A DNA stretch of 64,000 bases from K23-9 sp049680365 (GTDB lineage Bacteria > Planctomycetota > Planctomycetia > Pirellulales > Pirellulaceae). Shown one piece after another: positions 27,390 through 34,297 of this stretch; position 1 is the stretch's first letter; each line of letters starts with the position of its first letter. The notes beneath the pieces were generated by a model. It made no database searches. It saw only the letters and a program-made list of their open reading frames with translations, and was not told the DNA's origin. The translations under genes were made by a program, and so were the position numbers. The stretch is taken from positions 1 through 64,000 of the forward strand of contig JBAUHQ010000107.1 of the NCBI GenBank assembly GCA_049680365.1, in the 5' to 3' direction.

Positions 27390-27420
27390 GAATGTTGCAC
27401 AATTCTCCGAATTGTTAGCG
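27390..27420 (+). repeat. Post-stop hairpin repeat, copy 1
   Basis: Ten bases after the stop of the coiled-coil gene, ACAATTC and GAATTGT form a 7-bp stem with a TCC loop, inside GAATGT...TTAGCG flanks. A copy identical at 27 of 31 positions begins directly after another stop at 48444. One stem pair differs compensatorily (A-T here, G-C there). No T-run follows, so it is not a classical terminator. Confidence 0.6.
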
Positions 27421-27498
27421 TGGCGAAATACGCAAATCAACTCGGAGAGTCGAGCGACATCAACTTTAGATAATTACTCTGACACCGAAGGCTGATCA

Positions 27499-28071
27499 GT
27501 GTCAGCGCATCACAACCTCAACGAAAATTCGCCTCCAGCTTCGCGCTGGAGGCTTTGGGTTGACGGGTGCGGAGGTTTCTTGCTGCTGGATGGCAGTCGT
27601 TGGACGGTGGGCGGATTCGATCAGCAGTCTCCACCGGATATTTGTGTGCGTGCCGATTGGCCTCGTCGAGCCGGCACGATCATTCGCCAAGCGGCCGACT
27701 ATTTTTGGCAGCCTTGGCAAAGCGACGAATCACTACTCATCAAACCTGGAAACGTACTCCCCATTGATGGTTCAGCAGCGATGACGCTTGATTGTCCCAG
27801 CCCGCTCAGCAACTCGGCGACGCTGTCGTTGCGCGGATCGCATCGCTTTGACGGACATGTTGATCGGACAATTTTGTTAGATCAAACGCTGCTGATGGGA
27901 TCGGGCCTGGACTGTCACATTCGCACGACCGAGTTTTCCGACCAGGTCGTCTTGATCAACCGTGACGGTCAATGGTTGGCCAAACCCAAACACCAGGACA
28001 CACTTTATCCGCTGCCGGAGGGCCAACGTGTGTGCATCGGAACCCTCGCAATGACCTTGGAGCCGGCATGA
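27499..28071 (+). CDS. FHA-like domain protein preceding a Ser/Thr kinase
   Basis: This 190-residue protein starts with GTG. The C-terminal half has the strand pattern of a forkhead-associated domain (ILLDQTLLMGSGLDCHIRTT, then VVLINRDGQWLAKP and GQRVCIGTLAMTLEP), but the usual S-x-x-H phosphothreonine-binding residues are replaced (EFSDQV), so phospho-binding is doubtful. The N-terminal half repeats a similar beta pattern (WRLWVDGCGGFLLLDGSRWT). Its stop overlaps the kinase start (ATGA at 28068-28071), implying translational coupling. A role in presenting substrate or regulating the kinase is inferred. Confidence 0.65.
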   Translation: MSAHHNLNENSPPASRWRLWVDGCGGFLLLDGSRWTVGGFDQQSPPDICVRADWPRRAGTIIRQAADYFWQPWQSDESLLIKPGNVLPIDGSAAMTLDCPSPLSNSATLSLRGSHRFDGHVDRTILLDQTLLMGSGLDCHIRTTEFSDQVVLINRDGQWLAKPKHQDTLYPLPEGQRVCIGTLAMTLEPA

Positions 28072-30395
28072 AACGATCCCGATCCGTCCAGGTCAGCGAC
28101 GCCGCAGCGGTAGAAACAGGCCAGAAAAGCGCGCCTAGGCTTGATCCCCATCGTGCCTCTCAAATGGGAAAAAAACACGCCACGTGGCGAGCCCGATGCG
28201 GTCTTTCTGCACGGAAACATCGATTCATGTCACTTATCCTCGGTAAAATAAAACCCGCGGCACCGGTCGTTGATGACCTTGGCCAGTCGGATTTGCCAAG
28301 TTCAGGCGACGCTTCCGTTGCTTCCACAGATTGGCATCTCCAAGAAACGATGCCGCTCCCGACGCAAAATGGTACTCCCAACGGATCCACTCCATCGCGA
28401 CCGATGACGTTCACTTACGCCCCCGGATCGAAACCCTTACCGCCCTACACGATTCGTCGTGGAGTGGGCGTGGGTGGATTTGGTGAAGTCTATTTTGCGG
28501 TTAGCGAAGCTGGCAAAGAAGTCGCGCTCAAACGCATCCAACGCAACTTGGAAGTTGAACTTCGAGGTGTGTCACACTGCTTAAATCTGAAACACGCCAA
28601 TCTGGTTTCGCTATTCGACATCTGTCACGATTCGGCTGACCAAGCCTGGGTGGTGATGGAATACATCGCGGGGCTAAACCTACGGCAAGTGCTGGACCAG
28701 GCGCCCGATGGTTTGCCCGAAGCAGAAGTCCGTCGCTGGTTTGGCGGAATCGCCGCTGGCGTAGAACATTTGCACGCTGCTGGCTTAGTTCATCGTGACT
28801 TGAAACCAGGCAACGTATTCGACGATCTGGGCGTCGTGAAAGTCGGCGACTACGGACTCAGTAAATTTATCTCCGCATCGCACCGCGGCGGACACACCGA
28901 AAGCGTTGGCACGTTCCACTATATGGCACCTGAGATTGGTCGCGGGCAATATGGTCGCGAGATCGACATCTACGCACTTGGCATCCTGTTGTACGAATTG
29001 TTGACGGGCCAAGTTCCGTTCGATGGTGAAAGCTGCCACGAAATCATCGTTAAACATTTGACAGCGACGCCGGACCTGAGCAAAGTTGCGCAGCCCTACC
29101 GCAGCGTGATCGCCCGATCGCTGGCCAAAGATCCACAGCAGCGTCCATCGACGGTCACCGAGATGTTGGCACCGCTGGGATTGATCGACCCTAGCAACGT
29201 TGTCGCAACGCAAGCCAAAACAGCTAACCAACCAGCCAGTCCATTTAGCGAACCTGTCGCGCGATTCGATCAGCAGACTGAAGGCAATACAGTTCCTGTG
29301 AACTTCGCCGGATTGGCTCCACCGGTGATCGCGGTGGAGCCAACTAAACGCGCGGAGCCGGTCGCACGGGCCATTCGCGAAAGCGCAAGCGACTTACAAC
29401 GTTGGTGGAGCACTCTGGACCGGTCACCGCGAGCAAAACGAATCATCGTTGCCCTGGCAATCGTGATTTTGGTGCTCAATACCAGTTGGCTGCTACCGGT
29501 ACTTTCGATGTTGGGAATTTTTTATGTTCCGTATTACATCGTTCGGCAAATGGTGCTGCACGTCAGTCAACAACCGTCCTACGCACAAGCTCAACGAATC
29601 GCGACTGCCGCCGGAGTTCCCGCCAAACCCGCGACCAAGGTTCAGTGGCAGAGCTACATGCGAACCAATTTGCGAGCCAAACGTTCGATTCACCGGATGG
29701 CCGAATTGAGCACGTCGTGGATTGCCGCGACCTTCACCGTCGTTGCCATGACCGTCGTCGCCGGTGTGATGGGACTGCGTACTGGCGAAGTGTCGGCGAC
29801 GGATCTAGCACCGTTTGCCTGGATGGCGATGGTCGTCTTGATGAGCTCACTCGCAATTCTCTCGATGGGAAAACTGTGGGAACGAGACGATGGCGAAGCT
29901 TTGCCGCGACGACTGGTGATGGCTGGAATCGGTGCGGGCGTTGGCGTTGCGGCGTTTGGGCTTCACGAATTCCTGATGCTACCAATCGATGTCGGCCTGG
30001 AACGCGAAATCGAAGGCATGACGTTGCCGCAAGCACTTTATCACGAAAATCAAACGCCCAGAGCGTCGGCATTGATGGCGCACTTTGCATTGCTGTTTGT
30101 CGCCGTGCGATGGTGGAAACCAGTCGATCCACTTCGTCGAACACGCTTGAGTCTGTGGAGTGTTGCCGTGACGGTGGTTACCGCGTGGGCCGTTCACCAA
30201 GTGTTGCCGATTCCTCAACCTTACGGAATGTTGATCGCAGGGGGCATCGCGATCGCCATCCAAATGTCGGCACCTTGGGTTGATCCGCGAAGTGTCAAAC
30301 GCAGTCAGACTATGCCCAGCTCTCCACAACCCAACACCATTCCACCAAGCACCGGTCCTTCGACCAAACACTCCGCACAGGAGTTCATCACATGA
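28068..30395 (+). CDS. Membrane-bound Hanks-type Ser/Thr protein kinase
   Basis: A 775-residue kinase when started at the ATG that overlaps the upstream stop; a later ATG at 28227 would remove a basic low-complexity leader. The glycine loop GVGVGGFGEVYF is near 132-143, the catalytic lysine is in VALKRI (about 155), HRDLKPGN starts near 242, and DYG replaces DFG near 261. APE is present in MAPEIGRG. After a linker come about six hydrophobic segments (from about 437 to 700). So the kinase head is cytoplasmic with a C-terminal polytopic membrane domain, an uncommon order because most bacterial kinases of this class have one membrane helix and an outer sensor. It forms an operon with the FHA-like and membrane-protein genes. 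Confidence 0.9.
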   Translation: MKRSRSVQVSDAAAVETGQKSAPRLDPHRASQMGKKHATWRARCGLSARKHRFMSLILGKIKPAAPVVDDLGQSDLPSSGDASVASTDWHLQETMPLPTQNGTPNGSTPSRPMTFTYAPGSKPLPPYTIRRGVGVGGFGEVYFAVSEAGKEVALKRIQRNLEVELRGVSHCLNLKHANLVSLFDICHDSADQAWVVMEYIAGLNLRQVLDQAPDGLPEAEVRRWFGGIAAGVEHLHAAGLVHRDLKPGNVFDDLGVVKVGDYGLSKFISASHRGGHTESVGTFHYMAPEIGRGQYGREIDIYALGILLYELLTGQVPFDGESCHEIIVKHLTATPDLSKVAQPYRSVIARSLAKDPQQRPSTVTEMLAPLGLIDPSNVVATQAKTANQPASPFSEPVARFDQQTEGNTVPVNFAGLAPPVIAVEPTKRAEPVARAIRESASDLQRWWSTLDRSPRAKRIIVALAIVILVLNTSWLLPVLSMLGIFYVPYYIVRQMVLHVSQQPSYAQAQRIATAAGVPAKPATKVQWQSYMRTNLRAKRSIHRMAELSTSWIAATFTVVAMTVVAGVMGLRTGEVSATDLAPFAWMAMVVLMSSLAILSMGKLWERDDGEALPRRLVMAGIGAGVGVAAFGLHEFLMLPIDVGLEREIEGMTLPQALYHENQTPRASALMAHFALLFVAVRWWKPVDPLRRTRLSLWSVAVTVVTAWAVHQVLPIPQPYGMLIAGGIAIAIQMSAPWVDPRSVKRSQTMPSSPQPNTIPPSTGPSTKHSAQEFIT

Positions 30396-31054
30396 AAGAG
30401 ATGTTGCATTCAGGGACAGCGTGTTTAGCGATGTTAGCGCTCGCGTCGACAGTGGCGTTTGCTGCTGAAAAGGGAATGGCTCAAGAGATTAAACAGGAAG
30501 TATCAAAACCCGTTGATACACTACAGGAGCCGAAAGAGCTTTCGCGTCCGCCACTTTCGCATGTCGAATACCCGCCCGATCGACCAGCATGGTTGGACCA
30601 GGCACCCAATTTGGACACGCCGCCACACACTTGGGTGATCGTAACGGAACCTGCCGAAACGCTGGACGAGTGCCGTGACGAACTTCAATTGATGCGCCGC
30701 TCTGCGGTTGCGTCCTACATCAAATACCGATCCAGCTCGGATCGCTTTGACTTTTATCCGATCAATGACGAGTGGATCAAAGAGCGATTGATTTCGCGAA
30801 CCTACCAAGGCACCGTCACAAAAGGCGGAACAGAACATCACGAGATGGCGGTCGAATTCACTTTCCCGCCGGAAGTCCAAAGCGAAATCCTAAGTGCCTG
30901 GACCCAAATCAACGTTCGCGATCGCTTAGGTGCTTTGGGCGTGACGGTGCTTGTCGGGCTCACCGGACTAATCTGCCTCTCTATGTTGCTATGCATGCTC
31001 AGCCGCCGTGCCACCCGGCAAGACAGCCTGCCGCAACACGTCCTGCCCGCCTAG
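30392..31054 (+). CDS. Exported protein with C-terminal membrane anchor, kinase operon
   Basis: This 220-residue protein starts at the ATG overlapping the kinase stop (ATGA). It has a signal peptide (MLHSGTACLAMLALASTVAF within the first 25 residues, cleavage near AFA), a periplasmic domain with WVIVTEPAETLDECRDELQL, and one C-terminal membrane helix (about 185-207, LGVTVLVGLTGLICLSMLLC) before a short Arg-rich tail. The family is not recognised. It may be the sensor or effector partner of the membrane kinase; this rests on gene order only. Confidence 0.7.
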   Translation: MKEMLHSGTACLAMLALASTVAFAAEKGMAQEIKQEVSKPVDTLQEPKELSRPPLSHVEYPPDRPAWLDQAPNLDTPPHTWVIVTEPAETLDECRDELQLMRRSAVASYIKYRSSSDRFDFYPINDEWIKERLISRTYQGTVTKGGTEHHEMAVEFTFPPEVQSEILSAWTQINVRDRLGALGVTVLVGLTGLICLSMLLCMLSRRATRQDSLPQHVLPA

Positions 31055-31110
31055 ATTATTTGATACTCCTAGGCGTTGGATGTCACCGGAACGTTGCCTT
31101 GAAAACTGCG

Positions 31111-31134
31111 GCACCGACGAAGTGGCTCCGGTGC
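31111..31134. terminator. Hairpin between convergent genes
   Basis: GCACCG (31111-31116) and CGGTGC (31129-31134) can form a 6-bp stem in the 92-base gap between two convergent genes. No T-run follows on either strand, so terminator function is uncertain. Confidence 0.25.
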
Positions 31135-31146
31135 ATAGCACCTGCT

Positions 31147-31515
31147 TTAAAGCTCGATTTCGGCCTTCAACAAATCGATTCGGGTCTGCACGTGTGAAAG
31201 ATAGGCATTAACAAGATTTCTATCCGTCGGATCTTCTGGCAGACACGACGTGAACCGTTCAATCATTTCACTGAACGCACCGACAATTTCCTGAAGGTCG
31301 CTCACCGTCACACGGTTGAGGCGGTAAACAATATCTCTTGACATCTCACACAAGAATTCGGCCAACAACACATATTGACGATCCTTGTTCCCGGAATCCA
31401 ATCTTTCGATATTTTCGAACCGATTGACATAGGCGCGAAACTGATCTAACTGGAAGCTAACGAGTGCGTTTCGCCAGATTTTATTATTGGCGTCTTTCTC
31501 TTTGATTACGATCAT
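31147..31515 (-). CDS. Small helical protein of unknown function, kinase cassette
   Basis: This 122-residue protein is not recognised. The ATG at 31515 has GGAG nine bases upstream; an ATG five codons earlier (31530) lacks one. It is entirely helical and soluble (FQLDQFRAYVNRFENIERL, LLAEFLCEMSRDIVYRLNRV). It is the third gene of a leftward set with a kinase and a 279-residue helical protein, 46 bases after the latter. No catalytic motif is seen. Confidence 0.65.
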   Translation of the reverse strand: MIVIKEKDANNKIWRNALVSFQLDQFRAYVNRFENIERLDSGNKDRQYVLLAEFLCEMSRDIVYRLNRVTVSDLQEIVGAFSEMIERFTSCLPEDPTDRNLVNAYLSHVQTRIDLLKAEIEL

Positions 31516-31561
31516 TGGCCAATACTCCATGCAGGAGATACGCTGGACTGACTAAGCTTTT

Positions 31562-32401
31562 TCATTTGTGATCTTTAGTGACTGAGGACGCTCCAGCGTT
31601 TTCAAGGCACTGACGCATCTCACTCATACGGGATTCGGCGTCGAACTTGAGACGTTTAGTTTGTTCGGTAAGGGCGGCGATATCTTGCCTTGCAACTGAA
31701 GCCTCTGCGACAACCGCATTCAAGCCTTCAGTTACGTAGCGTTGGGCAAGTCCAGGAGTTTCATGAATTCTCGATCCCAAGTCGAGACGGACCGTGTCAA
31801 CAAACTCCAAAGCTTGACTCGAATGAACGACAAACTTCAAAAGTCGATCTTCCACACCGTCAAATAGTTCCTGGCAAGCCTTGTCGAACTCACCTTTGCA
31901 AGCAAATCCGCTTACAGCTGTATCAAATGCTGCAAAGACATCCTGACACCATTGTCGACATTTCTGTGCTTTCGGTATTTCGCGGTGAGTTTCGTTAGAA
32001 AACTCCTCACAGATCTGGCGAAGTTGGTGACCAACGCGCTGAAGGGCTTCGCCGAGAAGATGAAGTGAGTCAGTCCTTCGAATGCACTCCTGGATCTCCT
32101 CCCAACTAACTGAAGAAAAACCTAGATGATGGGGAGGGACTGACATCCGCGATTGACGTTCCAAGCGAGTCCAAGACTGAATATGAAGTAATGTAAACTT
32201 CGGCGAAACGACTGAAAAGCCCTTGGGGGGTATGCAAGCGAATTTCATCGTTAGACCCTTTTTGGACATCGGGGCTGCTAGCCGCTCCAGCAATGCCAGA
32301 TAAATCCCCCCATCTTTCACAAAATCTAACAAGGATTGTCCAAGGCAGTGCAGACGCAAGAACCAGACTCGCTGATACGTTTGGTGTACGAGAAAGTTCA
32401 T
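31562..32401 (-). CDS. Helical protein of unknown function, kinase cassette
   Basis: This 279-residue protein is not recognised. The N-terminal third contains hydrophobic and aromatic stretches (VHQTYQRVWFLRLHCLGQSL) and KFTLLHIQSWTRLE. The C-terminal part is long helices ending in a coiled coil (ASVARQDIAALTEQTKRLKF). No signal peptide or membrane helix is clear. The ATG overlaps the stop of the kinase gene (ATGA at 32398-32401), so the two proteins are probably made together. It may be a kinase substrate or effector; nothing in the sequence proves this. Confidence 0.65.
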   Translation of the reverse strand: MNFLVHQTYQRVWFLRLHCLGQSLLDFVKDGGIYLALLERLAAPMSKKGLTMKFACIPPKGFSVVSPKFTLLHIQSWTRLERQSRMSVPPHHLGFSSVSWEEIQECIRRTDSLHLLGEALQRVGHQLRQICEEFSNETHREIPKAQKCRQWCQDVFAAFDTAVSGFACKGEFDKACQELFDGVEDRLLKFVVHSSQALEFVDTVRLDLGSRIHETPGLAQRYVTEGLNAVVAEASVARQDIAALTEQTKRLKFDAESRMSEMRQCLENAGASSVTKDHK

Positions 32402-34128
32402 GATATTGATTGGTCAAAACTCAATCCGGTCTGATTATCAAGTCGGTTCTGCCTAGCTGTCCCCGTTTCAGCCCAGTCCTGACTGTCAGGTCGCAAGCGA
32501 TCGGCTTGTTCCAACGTTGCCTCCATCTTGTCACTAACAAATATCTCCGCTTCAGCGGCGTCAAATTCCGCTTCCAACAACTCCATTCTCAATGCACGTA
32601 GCGATTCTTTGGCGTTCGACCACATGCCACTTCGCTCCGATTCAGCCAAACTTTCGTACCCCAAATGCAAGTCGGTTAATTTTTGAAACAGGGAACTGGA
32701 TTTTCCTCCCAGCGCGTCGTGGACTAACGTGCCAACCTTGACGAACTGCTTATGAAAACGTGGGAACGAAATGGCACTGTCAGAATGCTTCGCCACGAAT
32801 TCGGATAATGGGCGAAGAGAGTCCCGCAATGAAAGGACAGCTTCCTTGGCGGACTCTTCGTTTTTCACCGTATGATGCGCAAGCAGAAGTAGACTAAGGG
32901 CACCAACGACGCGTTCTAATTCGCCGTGGAACTCGCGAGCAATTTGACGCCGATACGCCAATCCCAGTAGCACTGCAGAAGCACCAGCGTTTCTTCCACG
33001 CGGAACCAAGAATCCGCCGTCAGCTAGCTTTGCTAACGCACGCCTAACTGATTCATCACTTATCAATGGCCACGCGGGCCCTGACGCAGTGACTGTATCG
33101 ACGAGCGTTGAACTGAGTGCAGAGAAAACGATGCGAGCTTCTCGAGCACTCTGCGGGCGATCGTCAGGCGATTTGCACAATAGATTCAAAATTGCTTCGG
33201 CTAGTCCACGGTTCACTCCCGGTACAACGTCACAGGGATGGTGAGGTACCTCTTTTTGCGTCGACCCAATTTTACCGCTAAATGCAGCAAATCCCGTTAG
33301 AGCTTGGTAGAGTATGCAACCTACACTGAAAAGGTCACTTTGCTTCGTGACTTTGCCGACTTCTCCAGCGGCGCATTCGGGCGCGACATATGCAATCGTT
33401 CCGACTAATGCATTGGCGTTCGTCAAATTTGAATCGAACTGAATCGACTTGGCCAATCCAAAATCGACAATCATCGCCATCTCCTGCTGTACGATGTCCA
33501 ACAAAATATTCGACGGCTTCAAGTCGCGATGGATTATTCCTTCATCATGAAGCGACTCGAGTCCGCAAAAAATCTCCGCGCCCAACCTTGCGACTTCGCA
33601 CTGCGGCAGACGCCCCCACGTGCTGATTTTCTTCGAAAGCGTTCTACCCTTTACCAATTTCATGGAAAGCCACGGCAGCTTTTTTCCATCAATCGCCCTG
33701 GGAGACTCGCCGTGTCGATCGTAGCCAACAATGTGTGTCGCATTGCTTGTGGCCCTCAAATGATTCACTTCACGATCAAAACGGACGCTCGAGGTAGCTT
33801 TTTCCAAGATTGATGGAAGCATTATTTTCAACGCGAATCGGTTGTCAGTTTTATGCTTCGATTCATCGATCGCCAAAAAAACGGCTGCCATCCCTCCGCG
33901 ATCAAGCATGCGGACGAGAGAATACCCTTCACAAAATCCGATTTCCCATTGATGTCGCGGAGGATCGAGATACGACAGAATTTTCTGACAGACTTGGTCC
34001 ACGCTCTCTTGTTTGCTCGACACTTCTGGCGTCTCTGACAAATCGTCCACGACTGGCCTATCTTGTTCTGAAAAAGCCGCCTTGTCTCCAGGAACATTTG
34101 TTTCCGAGTCAGGATGGGGAGTTCGCAT
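32398..34128 (-). CDS. Soluble Hanks-type Ser/Thr protein kinase with helical tail
   Basis: A 576-residue kinase with all catalytic elements: glycine loop LDRGGMAAVF (75-84), Lys101 in FALKIM, HRDLKPSN (200-207), DFG (222-224) and APE (249-251). The catalytic domain spans about 68-340. The remaining 235 residues are helical and of unknown fold, including VLLGLAYRRQIAREFHGELE, and no transmembrane segment is found, so it is cytosolic. That differs from the membrane kinase at 28068. It is the first gene of a three-gene leftward unit with two unknown proteins. A possible ECF-type promoter lies at 34198-34224. It could be a signalling module or a defence/abortive-infection kinase; neither is shown. 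Confidence 0.9.
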   Translation of the reverse strand: MRTPHPDSETNVPGDKAAFSEQDRPVVDDLSETPEVSSKQESVDQVCQKILSYLDPPRHQWEIGFCEGYSLVRMLDRGGMAAVFLAIDESKHKTDNRFALKIMLPSILEKATSSVRFDREVNHLRATSNATHIVGYDRHGESPRAIDGKKLPWLSMKLVKGRTLSKKISTWGRLPQCEVARLGAEIFCGLESLHDEGIIHRDLKPSNILLDIVQQEMAMIVDFGLAKSIQFDSNLTNANALVGTIAYVAPECAAGEVGKVTKQSDLFSVGCILYQALTGFAAFSGKIGSTQKEVPHHPCDVVPGVNRGLAEAILNLLCKSPDDRPQSAREARIVFSALSSTLVDTVTASGPAWPLISDESVRRALAKLADGGFLVPRGRNAGASAVLLGLAYRRQIAREFHGELERVVGALSLLLLAHHTVKNEESAKEAVLSLRDSLRPLSEFVAKHSDSAISFPRFHKQFVKVGTLVHDALGGKSSSLFQKLTDLHLGYESLAESERSGMWSNAKESLRALRMELLEAEFDAAEAEIFVSDKMEATLEQADRLRPDSQDWAETGTARQNRLDNQTGLSFDQSIS

Positions 34129-34197
34129 GGCCTTTGACCTTCAAATCCGTCCCGTTAGTCCGAATATTTAAGCAATGCAATTTACCACCACTTATAT

Positions 34198-34224
34198 GAC
34201 GCGTGTGCCCTAATACCACGTTCC
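34198..34224 (-). promoter_or_regulatory. Candidate ECF-sigma promoter for the soluble kinase operon
   Basis: Read on the minus strand, GGAAC (34224-34220) is followed after about 18 bases by CGTC (34201-34198), matching the common -35/-10 pattern of ECF sigma factors at workable spacing. It would give a leader of roughly 60 bases before the ATG at 34128. Short motifs like this arise by chance, so confidence is low. Confidence 0.3.
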
Positions 34225-34297
34225 GCATTCTTGGTAAAAACAATGCGTGAAAATTAATCCGATCGTCAAACGAAGCCTCTAACGCCGATCTCACAGC

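Noticed and set aside
31147..34128. Assignment of the kinase cassette to a named phage-defence system such as Stk2
   Set aside because: The kinase tail and the two partner proteins match no system I can name, and there are no other defence genes directly beside it.
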